Source: Helianthus annuus (taxonomy: Eukaryota; Streptophyta; Magnoliopsida; Asterales; Asteraceae). Taken from it: a stretch of 64,000 bases of DNA. A program made the position numbers and the translations under genes. Where the stretch lies: assembly GCF_002127325.2 (NCBI RefSeq), contig NC_035443.2, positions 25,467,050 through 25,531,049 on the forward strand, given 5' to 3'. The notes below the pieces were generated by a model. That model saw nothing but the letters and a program-made list of their open reading frames with translations, had not been told where the DNA came from and ran no database searches. Of this stretch, positions 46,146 through 58,490 are shown one piece after another; within the stretch, counting starts at the first letter, position 1; each line of letters starts with the position of its first letter.

Positions 46146-46500
46146 TTTCTTTTTTTTTTTTTTTTTTTTTGAACGGTGAACTTTATATATATGGTTACCA
46201 CACTCTTCAAATATCTGGCTTACGCTGCTTTAAAGTTTTGCTTTTTTGGGCGTTTCCCGGGAAATCATACCGCCGGCTGCCACTTGACAGTCGTTGTGTC
46301 ACCACAAAAGCAAAACTCTCTGGCGTAACACACGGTGGGACAAAAACCCGAACTGACAACCTCAAACAAACCCTAATTCAAATCTTTCATTACCTATATC
46401 CGTCCCATATGAAACAAGTGAGAATTGAACTTAAGCCATTATTAAAAAAACCTAAATCTCTTACCACTAGACCAGAAATAACGGGACACCTTGTTTATTA
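46146..46500 (-). mobile_element. tRNA-derived SINE with poly(A) tail
   Basis: Read on the minus strand it starts near 46500. It has an A-box-like TGGTCTAGTGGTAAGAG (about 46475) and a B-box-like GTTCAATTCTC (about 46430), the internal pol III promoter of tRNA-derived SINEs. The body includes CAAGTGGCAGCCGGCGGTAT, and it ends in a long A-tract (T-run at 46150-46170 on +). A related 3' piece lies at 56830-57001. The target duplication was not resolved. Confidence 0.8.
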
Positions 46501-48612
46501 GCTTCCTAACTTGTGAGGTTTACTTGTGGGGTGAGGTCCAAACAAAATGTACTTTCATAAATTAGTTTTCAATCACAACGTGGTTTTTCACAATTATTTG
46601 CCGAATTGACGTGTACCAAAAATAAGAAATGTTTTTATAACAGGACATGTGTAATCAGTCCACCGGATGAATTGCTTTTTAAAACGAATAATGTTATTTA
46701 TTGTTTTTTTAAAACGAATAATGTTATTTGTAATTTAAAATTTGAGAATATATAATACGAAACTAAAATTAATTCTAGAAAAATGAAAATTAAATTTAAA
46801 ATTTATGTATGGTTGTTGATCCGGTTAGTGGGCGGTGCAAAAACCGAACAATGTCTGTTGTTACAAACTTCATTTTTAGTATAGAACTGTGAGAATCGCA
46901 TATAATTGTTTTTTTTCACAGATTTGTAACCTAGCAATGGAATTGGTATCGGTAGCGCACCAAACTAATATCGAAATTCTATAGATGTTAATACCGTATA
47001 TTGTGCCGTTTAAATACATTCGGTAATGGTACGACAATGGTAATTCCATATTAAACCAGTGTAGTACCGCTTTCATATTAAATCGGTAACAGTGGCAACG
47101 AAGGTTCAAAACAATTATAGGTAACCCTCGTAAGCATATAACTTAAGGTAAGGCTAATCTCGTAAGATGATTATATGGCATATTAGTTGAGAATTTGAGA
47201 CTAATTAACATATATGGATATTATTTGTTATTAAGAATGTGTTTGAGATTGATTAGAATATGGATTCAAATTTATAAAAATAAATTATACTGATGTCAGA
47301 ATTACTATTCTTACGAGATTAGCTTTAACTTAATTTGCATTCGATAACTTAGTCATATCCCCGCACAAAAATAGGCTACTGGTTCCGCCACAAACAAAAA
47401 TCAATACCATACAGTACCGATATTCGGTGCTAAATTTCCATCTCTAATTTAACTAAACCGCTTAAAAGACTAATTTTCTAACTCTTCTTGTGCATGTCAA
47501 GCACTATGCATAACCACGTTATATCGGCCTTAAACTTAAAATCGGTACATTTCGAACATTAGTAATTTAGTCGTATATTTATTTGTTTATCCTTTAATTA
47601 TTTTCATTTTGTAATTTACTCGTATATTTATTTGTTTATCTTTTAATTATTTTCATATTTTAACAAATAATTGTTTCCAAGATAAAGCCTTAATTCAACG
47701 CTGAAATGTCGTTCATTACAATATAAAATAACAAATATAATACCAATATATTTTAACAAGTCACTAAATTTCGACAAATTGAGTCTTACCGTCGGCAGGT
47801 TCCCGCAAATTACGGTGCTAAGTCTGGTCAATGGAAAATGCTTTAATTTACTAAAATTATATTTTGAAAAACAAAAAAAAGAAAGAAAAAGAAAACGAAA
47901 CCGAAGAGAAAAGACGTTTACGTTGAAGCTTAAATCGCGCATTAAAAGCACCCAACACGTATCCTACAACCCTAAGGTTTATGAAACTATCTGTTTAACC
48001 CTTGATGTTTAATACATTGTCAATGTAGCTCGAAAATACTAATTGTTGTCTTGACAAATAGTTTATATTTTCTATATAGAAAAAGGTTTTTAAAATAGAA
48101 AGTTAATACAATTAAGATTTTAAAAATAGATTTCATCATATAATCTTCCATAAACATTGTTTACATCTTAACATTGTTTTAAAACAATTGGTATAAATAT
48201 GATTACAGCCAGTCTATATTACAGTTTAGACTGACATTCAATTTATATTCAAACACCATGTTATTTAAGGGAGAAATTTTACAGAAGGTTACGTTAAAGG
48301 TATATTAGAAGACCACTTCCGTAAATCTCATAAGAGGTTTATAGTAAGGTTCCTAAGTGGCATTCTACACATAAATCGAATGAATCGGTGATCCTTAATG
48401 TTAGATTTGACAACCTTGCTTCGCAACGGGAACAAACCAATTTTTTATTGACGCCGACTGAAACGCAACAGTAAAATAACCTTTAACAGAAGTATGAAAA
48501 GGTTAAAAAAGTAAGAAATAAATAAAAAATACTTAAAGGAAAAAAGGGAGAAACTTGAAGTTAGGAGACTAATTTTATAAATCAGATGAATCTTAGGGGT
48601 TGATTCAGAAAC
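46501..48612. other. AT-rich spacer
   Basis: No gene is recognised. Short frames on both strands, for example around 47643-48012, look random. A duplicated phrase with CTCGTATATTTATTTGTTTA (and its GTCGTATA variant) occurs near 47570 and 47620. Confidence 0.45.
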
Positions 48613-48621
48613 AAAAATTTA

Positions 48622-50880
48622 GAGTAAACTGCAATTTTACCCCCTGGGGTTTGGGGTGATTGGCATGTCTACCCCCTAAGGAAATAATTTCAATTTTAAC
48701 CCCCAACGTTTGCTGTTATGTCGCAACTTTACCCCCGGGCGTTAATTTGGCTAACTGATCTGTTAGATTTAATTTGAAATGACTATTTTACCCTTTTATT
48801 TTACCCCCCAACATTCCTGTTATGTTGCATAATTACCCCCACAGGTAAATTACTAAAATGCCCTTTCTTATTCCCCCCTATACTTTCTGTTAAGAAGCAA
48901 TTTTACCCCCTGGGACATCCAAATCCTTTCCCGCCACTACCCATATTCGATTATTATAAAGCCCTGCTCTTAATAATCAACCCATTGATAACTTATGATG
49001 CATAATCAACCCATTGATAACTTAATAATCGAAAACACATCAACGCCATTAATAAACTCACATATTGATTCAATTCATTAATAAACTCACATATTGATTC
49101 AATTCATTTGCAGCAACTGCATATATAATCTATGTGCAGCAACTGTAATGCAAATGCACATGAAAGGCACATACCTGACCCAAACTGTCATTTTAGCATC
49201 AGTATCCATTGTAATGCAAATGCACATGAAAGGCACATACCTGACCCAACTGTAATGCAAATGCAGCAGCTAATAACAGCAAACAACTGCCAAATCTCTC
49301 CTTATATACTGATTAGCAGCAGCTAATAACAGCAAACAACTGCCCTAACAACTGATTAACAAACTTATTACAAAAATGACACTATGCAAAAATTACAGAT
49401 CTGCTGATCAATCTGATTAACAGGACTTATGCCCTAGCATCTGTATGATCATATGGCTAGCAGGTTACTAGCCTACAACCTGAAATATACATCATAAATA
49501 GTTTCTGTTTTTATGACACAAGGAAAGGAAAGTGGATACTTACACCTTTGCCCTCCAACATAATGTCAAGAATCTGGGCCAAAAACAACACATTATTCCA
49601 TGTTTCCATGATATTTTTCTGCATCATAGCTTCTATAATTTTACAAATGTTGACTTCATTGGTCTAAAAGAAAGTCAAAATTTGACTAGCTCATAATTAA
49701 ATACAAACTCTCATGCTACATCATTCTAGAATGGGTGTTCTAAAAATGGGTCAGTGTGTGTTATTTACACTAGACAACAGATTAAATGAGTGAAAATATC
49801 AACAAAAAGGAACTTGGACTTATTTCTTATTCATGATCAACTCATAAACTTATAATAAAGAACTTGTTTATTGAGTTATAAGTTATGGACTAACCACTGT
49901 CATCAAATGGAGATCTAACATGTGTATGATCATCAAATGGACAAAATGTAATCTTAATCAACAACTAACATGCTGCACATTTTGATCAAATGGATAAAAT
50001 GTAATCCTAATCAAACATCAACACATCAAACATCAAAAAATCAAAACACATTACTATTCCTACTTAAAAGTTAAGTTAACATCAAAACATCAACACTTCT
50101 GGGATTATCCTACTTCAAAGTTAAGTTAACCTACAACTTAACCTACAAAATACACATTACTATTCCTACATAACTACTAACTTATCATCCGCTCAACTCT
50201 CCGGTGGATAATGGAAGTTGAGGACAGGCCTACCAAACACGGAGACCACCAGGTGGACCACCAATGATGAGCTTGATAAGCTCATCGTCAGGTCAACTGT
50301 AAAAAAACCAACAGTGAACCAAATCAGACCCTAACCCTGTTTATAACATGATAATGACTAGATCTGACCCTGATTAACTAACATTGGCCGATTATACCTG
50401 CGGTGTGGCGGATGAGATAGCGGATTAGCCAACAAACAACCGGCATTTTGTAAGGTCTGAAGAGTTGTCAATGGAGGAGTTGTTATCACCGGAGGACCTG
50501 ATGTCGCCGGAGGAGAAGCCTGATCGGAGGAGAAGCCTGATCACCGGAGAATCACTGATCGCCGGAGAACCATGATGTCGCCGGAGAAGGTGATCACAGG
50601 TTCGAAGGAGGATGGTGGGAAGGTTGGGGGGGGGGTTAATTCTGCTTTGTTATGTTACTTATAGGGGTATTGTAGAGAAGAAGCTTCACAATAATAGCAA
50701 AACGACATATTTACCCTTTGACCATCAGCTTCTTATGTTGATTGTTAAGCCAAATTAACGTCAGGGGGTAAAGTTGCGACATAACAGCAAACGTTGGGGG
50801 GTAAAATTGCAATTATTTCCTTGGGGGGGGTAGACATGCCAATCACCCCAAACCCCAGGGGGTAAAATTGCAGTTTACTC
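48622..50880. mobile_element. Non-autonomous Mutator-like element (MULE), 2259 bp
   Basis: Terminal inverted repeats of about 133 bp, starting GAGTAAACTGCAATTTTACC at both ends, with a perfect 9-bp target duplication AAAAATTTA (48613-48621 and 50881-50889). No transposase is encoded. The left part has a duplicated phrase with AATGCAAATGCACATGAAAG (near 49147 and 49211). The right part (50160-50640) is GC-richer, with CTCCGGCGA repeats on the minus strand and GT/AG-like borders, which suggests captured gene sequence. Confidence 0.92.
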
Positions 50881-50889
50881 AAAAATTTA

Positions 50890-51429
50890 TTTGAAGTGAC
50901 TTATAGAGAGAAGTAGAATATGAGTTTCTAGTATTTTACATGATTTATGTTGGCCCCTATGTTCAAAGCCCTATACGAAGGGGGTTTTACCCACTCTACA
51001 ATGGAGAATAGAAGCAAAACTGCTCAGCTCATAATCCTCGTGCCCACGCCAAATAAGATAGATTTCACAAGGTTGATTAATCCATGTGAAAACAACGCAT
51101 TAAACGAGCTAATATTTTAACATTACCCACCGACAATTCACCCATAATCAATTCATCATCCGCAAAGAGTAAGTTTCTCACTTACGACCCATTATATGGG
51201 GGAAACAAACGTAACACCTCAACCAACGACGGAAAAGTCGGCGAGTCACGTAACTAGATTGTTCATAGCACATGATCAGCTATTAACATTTAAAAAGATT
51301 AAATCCATAAATCTCAAAAATAAACCTATCGTTAAAATAACAAGCAAACTAAACATAAAGCTTTTGTCTTTCTTGTTAAACCTATCAATCACTCTACATT
51401 TTTTTTATTTTTTTAACCTGAAAAGATTA
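50890..51429. other. Spacer between MULE and LINE
   Basis: No recognisable gene. It may include the 3' UTR of the LINE, whose true 3' end was not located. Confidence 0.4.
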
Positions 51430-54400
51430 GGGAAACTAATGGTGAAACGAACATCACTTGCCCAACGGTCCAGCCACATGCGAATACTCTCACCATCGCC
51501 AACAATGCCTCTAACCAATTGCTGAAAGTTTATTCCAACAACTTTAGTTTTCGACTATGCTCACAATATTTTTCCAAGTCCCGTTGATATTCTTATTTAT
51601 AGGTACTTTCTCCCAACACACTTTAGTATTATGAATAACATCAATAACTAACTTCGGCTCTTGTCTTCGGTCTTGTATCTCCAAATCCATTTAGATAAAA
51701 GGCGTAACATTAACATTTTTTGGTCTCAACGAGCCAATACCTCCTATCTAAATAGGTAAGGCCACCCTATCCCATGAAACCTAATGAGTTTTTCTACTAT
51801 TACCGACCCCACCCCAAATAATTTTTCACATAATTGCCTCAAGGCCCTTAATGACTTGACCGGGGCCTTAAAGAGAGAGAAAGTAATTCGGGATACTCTC
51901 CAAAACGGACTTAATCAATATAACTCGTCATCTAATCGAGAGAGTGGAAGCTTTCCATCGCGAGAGCTTTGACTCAAAGATGTCAAAAAGATATTGCCAT
52001 TTCCCAACACGATTCATGTTTGCTCCCACCAACACCCCCAAGTGTACGAAAGGAACTGACCCCACCTCGACATCCAATAACCGACTCCATATTACCAACT
52101 TCTCCCGCTTACACCCCAATACCGAATACATTAGACTTCCCTAGATTATTTTTTAAGCCCCAAGCAAAGGTAAAATCATCTCAACAATTTAGCCATATTT
52201 TTAATATTTACCCTTAACATTCTCCCATAACCACACAATCGTTCGTGTAAAGAAGGTGAGTAAGCATAGGCCCGTTTTTAGGAAGGATAATACCTCTAAA
52301 CGCACCCACCCTGCTAGCTCTCGTAATCATAGCAGTAAATGTTTCTATCACCATAATAAAAAGGAAGGGGGAATTGGATCACTTTGATGCATACCTTTCG
52401 AACACGGGAATTCGAAAGTAGGGGAGCCATTCACGAGAGCCGAGGATCTGGCGATCAATAAAATCCTATGAATCTAACCACACCACATAGAAGGAAAACC
52501 CAATTGCTCCATTACAGACTTAATGAAACCCCAATTAACGTTGTCATAGGCCTTCTTAAAGTCAATCTCCAACATGAAAGCCTGATTGTGCCTCTTTTTA
52601 ACCCACGCAAGGACCTTGTTAATAATTAGAGGCCCGTCAAGATTAAGCCTATCCTTAAGAAAGGCGGATTGATTAACCGAGATTATCGACCCAGTCACCT
52701 TCTTAAGACGGTTTGCAAGAACCTTAGAGATCACCTTATTAATTAAACCTACTAGATTGATTGGTCGATATTAATTTAGGTTCACCAAGTCTTTAACTTT
52801 CGTAATAAGCGTGATGAATGATGAGCTCCAACCCTTATTTATGGTCTCGGGATCGAAAAAAACCTTAAAATGTTTACGAAATCAGCTACAAACACCCCAA
52901 AAATCTTTTTATAAACCTCATATTGAACTCGTCAGGGCCCCGGAGCATGGTCGCAACCGCATTCGAAAATACCAGCTTTAATCTCTTCCGCCATGAACTG
53001 CTGAACCAGCATATCAGCATCTTCCTTGGGCACTTTATTATCAAACAAACACTCCAGCATTGGCCGCACATCAAGCTTTCTGAAAATCGATCTTTAAAAA
53101 GAATTATAAATCACCTTTTTAACTCTTTTAGGCTTCGAGACCCACTCTCCCTTAACCGCAATACTAGGAATAGCGTTTGACACTTTTCTTTTGTTAATGA
53201 CACCGTGAAAAATGCCATATTATCGTCTCCATCAAAAGCCCACTTAACACTCGATCTTTATTTTAAGTCTTTGGCCTTGTTTTGTTCAATCTCCGATAGC
53301 CCTTTCTTGCATTGCATACGAACCCACTCCTCCTTTACATCTAAATATCTATCCCCCATAACAATATCCAAATCTTCTAGATCCTTCCACAACCTTTCCT
53401 CCTCCTCACCCTCTTCCCTTTTAGTTTTATCCCTCAACTCTTTAATTTGCTTCCTTAATTTTTTGAACTTCAAGTAAAGCAACAAGTTCGTAGGACCTTC
53501 AAAAACCGACAACTCCAAGGAGAACGTCAATACCTTCTCCAGGTCCGGTCGATTAAGCCGATAACTAAAGAAGCGGGACAGTTTCGAAACAAAATTCACA
53601 TCCTCCACCGAGAGGAGCAACGGGTTATGATCTGAGTGCGTTCTCAGTAAGGCTCAACACATAGCATCGGGCAATTTATTTTGAAACTCATGGCACATGA
53701 AAATTCTATCGTTTTTACTAAGTTTCTTACCTTTATTCGAGTCAACCATGAATATGTATTTACTGCCTTTCATAAGATACTCGCACGGCTTCCGAAATAA
53801 ACTCATTCAAATCCCTCGCACACCTTAGTTTAAAAATGGAGTTATTCCGTGCATCGGTGCATTGTACCACATTAAAGTCCCCAAGAACCAACCAAAAACC
53901 TTGCACCCCATCCATGGCCACTTTAATTCGCAACCACAGACTCCGCTTTTCAGTAACTTTATGAGGCGCGCAAACACTAATTACATTAACAACCACATCG
54001 CACTCTTTGACCAACCCACTTATAAGAAGAAAATTGGGGTCGTTCACACACGAATTCAAAGAAAACACTCCAGGATCCCACACGCACAGAACTCCACCTG
54101 AACGGGCGGTCAGATTGACCAACTCTTTCTCCCATTTACCCTTTCCCCAAAACGTCTCAACATCTTTGTCTGCAATGTCTAACCTGTTGATCTCTTGAAA
54201 AGAAATGAATGACACCTTTCCGGTTGCAATAATCTCACTAATCCATCCAGCCTGCTTCCACAATCATTTCTTTCACTTCCTCTGGAATTAACTCCAAATC
54301 TGCGCTGATTATTTTTCCAAACTCGATTGTATCTAAATCACCCTATCTGTATCGAATTCCTGAGTTTCTTCGACGATCTCCCATTCGTCCGTCTTCTTAT

Positions 54401-54640
54401 CCGTTGAAAGCGAGTTTACCTTGAGAAGAAACTTCAAAAGCAGCAGGCGTATTTTAGATACATAGATTTGGACTTAGACGAATGGGCCCCCTCTTCATTA
54501 TTGTCACTAACATTTAAGCCTAGCTCCTTGTCTTGGCCCAAAAGACCTAACAAATTTAGATCAAATGGGTCATCACAACTGGGCCGTTTTCTGGGCCTAT
54601 TAGGAACCTGTTGCACGTTGTCTGCCCACATTTCCTCAAA
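51430..54640 (-). mobile_element. Degenerate L1-type LINE
   Basis: On the minus strand: the end of ORF1 near 54600 (DPFDLNLLGLLG), and an endonuclease at 54263-53760 with VSFISFQEINRLD and WLVLGDFNVV. A coiled, charged linker follows (53620-53258). RT has NQSAFLKDRLNLDGPLIINK and EIDFKKAYDNVNW (52734-52474). The catalytic box reads HLLYTNDCVVMG at about 52249-52238 instead of YADD. The thumb region has VPFVHLGVLVGANMNRVGKW (52131-51928). The C-terminal zinc-binding region is traceable to about 51430 (DRWASDVRFTISFPNLF). Stops and shifts separate all parts, so it is inactive. Both ends are approximate. Confidence 0.85.
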
Positions 54641-54724
54641 GGTGGGCCCTTCTTGAACAATAGCTGCCGTAGAATCTTTCTACGGAGAAGCAAAGAGAAA
54701 AACCCTAAAGCCTTGGTTGTTCAG

Positions 54725-54739
54725 CCCCCCCCCCCCCCC
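54725..54739. repeat. Poly(C) run of about 15 bases
   Basis: Uninterrupted C tract in an otherwise AT-rich spacer. It could be miscounted by sequencing. Confidence 0.8.
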
Positions 54740-54765
54740 TAATTATTTAGTTCTCATTGGACCTC

Positions 54766-55032
54766 CGTTAAAAAAAACATTTTTTTTCGAATTTCAAATT
54801 GACGTTTTAGGGCTTTTTATCTGAGCAATGCTACGAGTCGGTTGATGTAAAACTTACCTTGAATCGGTGCACCAAACTGTTTGATTTTTGTTAATTGGAA
54901 GTTTAAACACCCGAATTGAAGCATCGTTTTACATTAATCGACTGGTATCGTTGTTCTTCTGATTAAAAGCCCTAAAACATCAGTTTAAAATTCGGAAAAA
55001 AAAAACTTAACTCTTTTAAGATTTTTTTAACG
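54766..55032. mobile_element. Foldback MITE, 267 bp
   Basis: CGTTAAAAAAA at the left is mirrored by TTTTTTTAACG at the right. Arms share ACGTTTTAGGGCTTTT versus AAAAGCCCTAAAACATC and GTTGATGTAAAAC versus GTTTTACATTAATC. No coding capacity; the target duplication is unclear. Confidence 0.7.
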
Positions 55033-55201
55033 AAGATCCAGTTAGAACAAAATACTTGAAAGGTGAGACTGCCAGTAGGAGTATTCAAATGTGCAACCAA
55101 TATTGGCATCGAACAAAACATATGGCTGTGTGATCCAAGATGACATAGGCGTGCAACTCACTTTGAAGATATCTCTTTTTTGAGGATTGGAGGATACATT
55201 A

Positions 55202-55536
55202 GGCTAGAGGGTATGGTGATGGTCCTCCAAGGGACGATGATCCGCCACGTAGGCGCCACGTCATAGTCCTCTCAAGATGGTCCATCCCACAAAACTAGAG
55301 GGTATGGGAGGATGGTCCTAGATGATACCCCACAAAACTATGTACAAGTAGTAATGCCTAATGTACAAATCACTAAAGCTTCATTAACACAAACACAAAT
55401 AAAGGGGGCCCACCAATCTGGATCGTTCTGAACGTCCACATCTCGACGCTGAAGACGGGGATGGAGGGGGCCGGCGTGGATGTTGCTTCGTCGCCGGTAA
55501 AGGACGGACCAGGATGGTCCTCCATACCGTGCAACC
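55202..55536. mobile_element. PIF/Harbinger-like (Tourist) MITE, 335 bp
   Basis: Ends GGCTAGAGGGTATGG and, inverted, GGTTGCACGGTATGG, flanked by TTA on both sides (55199-55201 and 55537-55539), the TSD of PIF/Harbinger elements. A second GAGGGTATGGGAGGATGGTCC copy lies inside near 55300. Confidence 0.75.
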
Positions 55537-55539
55537 TTA

Positions 55540-56829
55540 TATACATGACCGGATGATCCATGCGGATCACAAATTCAACAACCTTTATATCCTAATTTGG
55601 AAGTCTTACCCAACGCTAAAATGAATTCTAGGACTTATGACATTTCAACGAACCTAAAAAACCAACAAATATATATGTGTAGTTCGCCACCTAAAAGTCA
55701 ATACAAATCTCCTGACATACATGTACCAAAATTTATAGCCATGACATATTTAGGCAAAGACACATTTACACCAAGTGTTATATACCTTGAAGTTTATTCG
55801 TCAATGGACTAAGTTCTAAATTTGATAAAAAGAGAAATCCACATTTAAGTCTGCTCGGATAAGGGCGATCGAAGGATGGGTAACATCCAAGAATGTCTTC
55901 ATCGGGGATACTTAATTGAAATTTGTGAGCTTCTTATGGACAAATCTGGCAATAGCGGTTGGTATGATGGGTTAGGTGTTAAATGGTATCATAGTTGATT
56001 TTCTTTTGTTATGTTTACGATGATGGTGCAAACTTCATTGAGGACAATGAGTTGTAAGAGGGGGTGTTTGTGACACCTTAAACAAATCTCACATCATTTG
56101 GTTTTGTCCACATGAGAGAAACCGGACCATAAAGAATCCCTTGTCTTAAATATCACTACCACATTTTTGGGCGCATTGGCTTTGGATAAGAGAACTCCAC
56201 ATTTAAACATACTTGGGTGAGGGTAATCCAAGAAACTCTCTATCAAAGCTATAAGTTTTTTTTTATGGGCAAAGCAGACAATGTTAATTGATACAAAGGA
56301 GGTCGGGTGTTACACCGCCTAACATCACTTATTTGGATATTAAACAAGAGAGTGAGGTATGCCACTTTTGCTTCAGAAAAAAAGTAAATAAACATATATT
56401 AAAGATTGTTATAAAAGCATTCATTAATGTCATCATGATTTCTAAACTTTATCATTTACTCATAAACCTGTTAATGCTTCTAGCTAGCAGATCTACTTAG
56501 AGGCCAATAATGTATATTTATTATATCAACCATATTACATATTAAAATGGGACGTTATGTAGTTTCAGATGAAAATGATGTTTGTAACAAGTCAATTTCT
56601 GGCGTTTAAAGTGCCCATTAAGTATGATGCTTTTTAATTTTCAAAAAAAAAAAGTATGATGCTTTTTTCTTGCGAACTTAATTTGACTTTATGGTCTCCA
56701 AATTTGACTTTTCTAATGCATACCTCTTTGAAAATTTTATACCGAGTCTCATTAAACAAAATCCGGTTTTATGTAATAATACACTTTTAAAAAATAAAAT
56801 AAAAGTAGAATATGTTAACTAAAAATAAC
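55540..56829. other. Spacer with no assignable gene
   Basis: AT-rich. TGTGACACC near 56069 and GGTGTTACACC near 56307 resemble LTR end words but no pair could be proved. The frames at 55597-55812 and 56288-56500 have no recognised domain. Confidence 0.4.
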
Positions 56830-57001
56830 TTTTTTTAGAAGGACGAGTTTTTTATATTAGTCTACCGCACTCCTTAAATTGGAGAGCCTCATTGCCCTAC
56901 TCTAGCCAGACTGTGTTGTCTTAGCTGAGCTCACGCTGGCTTCAGATTTTGCTTTGGACGTTCCCCCGGAAAACCATACTACCGACTGCCACTTGACACT
57001 T
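56830..57001 (-). mobile_element. Truncated SINE copy
   Basis: Shares with the SINE at 46146-46500 the block running from CAAGTGGCAGTCGGTAGTAT to GGGGGAACGTCCAAAGCAAA, in the same orientation, but lacks the tRNA-like head and a clean A tail. Confidence 0.65.
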
Positions 57002-57129
57002 TATTAAAAACTAACTGGGAGATTACAAATATAACTTTGGAGTCTGGACAACGACCCTAGATCAAGAGTAAAAGGTTTTATAGATGATTTTCTCATGAAA
57101 ATTACCCAAGAATGAGCAACAATCCCCTG

Positions 57130-57420
57130 CGCGGTTTTGGGCCAGATCGGGTCAGTTTTGAAACTGGCTCGGATTGAGTCAATCAAAGGCAAAACCAGAT
57201 TGACCTGAATCCGGTTGGTTTGTAAACCAGTTTCTAAAGGAAAACCATACGGGGTTGGTTTAATAAAACCAGTTTCAACGTATTATTAAACTAGTTGTTC
57301 TCACAAACCAGTTTCAAAACCGCATTCTAATTTTATATACTCAAACAGCTGGTGGAAATGATGCGAACCAGTTTCACCCAAACCGGTTTCACAAATCGCA
57401 TTCGGATAAGTGAGGACTCT
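57130..57420. repeat. AACCAGTTTC-rich repeat
   Basis: At least six copies of AACCAGTTT or AACCGGTTT within 290 bp, like the end regions of word-rich hAT MITEs elsewhere in the window. Ends were not resolved. A run of about 22 A follows at 57489-57513. Confidence 0.55.
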
Positions 57421-57707
57421 ATTAATCCAAGTTCATGTATATCTCTGCATCTCCACTTGCAATTGCCGCAATGGTTGCTTCCTGCAATCAGAAAAAAAAA
57501 AAAAAAAAAAAAAAACCACAATTTCTGTAAAAGGATGGTGCAACGTGAAGGTGCGAAAATGTAGAGGTGATGCGGGTCGGGTAACTGGTTAAACTCTGTG
57601 CATGTCAAAACGGGTTGAATCGGAATGAACCCAAAGCCCATAACACATTTTCTCCAATTGTTTATTTTTATTAAATTAGTTTGTAAAATATGTTAGGATA
57701 ATAATCT

Positions 57708-58490
57708 ACATAAAATGCCAAAATAGTCTCTGAGTTTAGGTCACTTTTGTCACTTTAGTTTAAAGATAAAACTTTTTGTATCTGGATCCCCGAGATTTCA
57801 TTTTTATTGTCATTTTCATCTAATTGACAAACTGGTAGGGACGACCCTAAGCCCCTAAGGATGGGCGGGAAGGACCATCGACCAGGGTCCGATATCTCAG
57901 AGGACACGTTTTTAAAGAAACTCGATATGTATATGTAAAAATAAAAATAAAAAATTATTATAATATACCCATACAAACACCAACATAAGCCCGTTTACAA
58001 AACTATTCTTATGGTTTGGATTAGTTATTAGGTCATTGGCATTAGGTTTAGACCTTTAGTGAGCTCAGTACCCAATTTCGTTAAGGCCTAAGGGCACTCT
58101 TTTTCGAGCTCGAACAGGGTACACGAATTCTCAAGGCCGGCCTTGCAAATTGGGTTAGAAATTTCTATTAACTTCTCCTTTTTTTGTCGTTTTCCTCATT
58201 TAATTAAAATATAATATGGTATAAAATAACGATTATACCCTTCCTTTTAATGAGGAAAACGGGAAAAAGGAGAGAAGTTAACGGGAATATTCTAACCCAG
58301 TCTGACAATTGGATATAAAAATTGAAACAAAAATGAAACCTTAGGGATCCACATACAAAGTAGGAGACATCTCTATTTTCCCCCCCGGGAATCTTTAGAA
58401 TTACCACTGCTTAGCTTTCAAAGAGGTTTCATTTGTGGATTGAAGTGGCAAAAGTAGTCTAAACTCAGAGACCATTTTGGTATTTTACTC
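57708..58490. mobile_element. Foldback Mutator-like MITE carrying a nested hAT MITE
   Basis: Left TAAAATGCCAAAATAGTCTC and inverted right TAAAATACCAAAATGGTCTC. The arms also share ATTAACTTCTCC versus GGAGAGAAGTTAACGG near the centre. The left arm is interrupted by the element at 57836-58145; removing it makes the two arms of similar length. No 9-bp target duplication was found. Confidence 0.75.
57836..58145. mobile_element. Nested hAT MITE, 310 bp
   Basis: Termini TAGGGACGACCCTAAG and, inverted, CAAGGCCGGCCTTGAG. Flanking 8-mers CAAACTGG (57828-57835) and CAAATTGG (58146-58153) match at 7 of 8. It lies in the left arm of the surrounding foldback. Confidence 0.75.

Noticed and set aside
46169..46501. 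110-codon + strand frame
   Set aside because: It is the antisense of the tRNA-derived SINE.
47643..48012. Two overlapping lysine/phenylalanine-rich frames
   Set aside because: AT-rich spacer with low-complexity codons, no domain and no gene structure.
56069..56312. TGTGACACC...GGTGTTACA as a small solo LTR
   Set aside because: The end words are common, the interval is only about 240 bp, and no target duplication or partner copy was seen.
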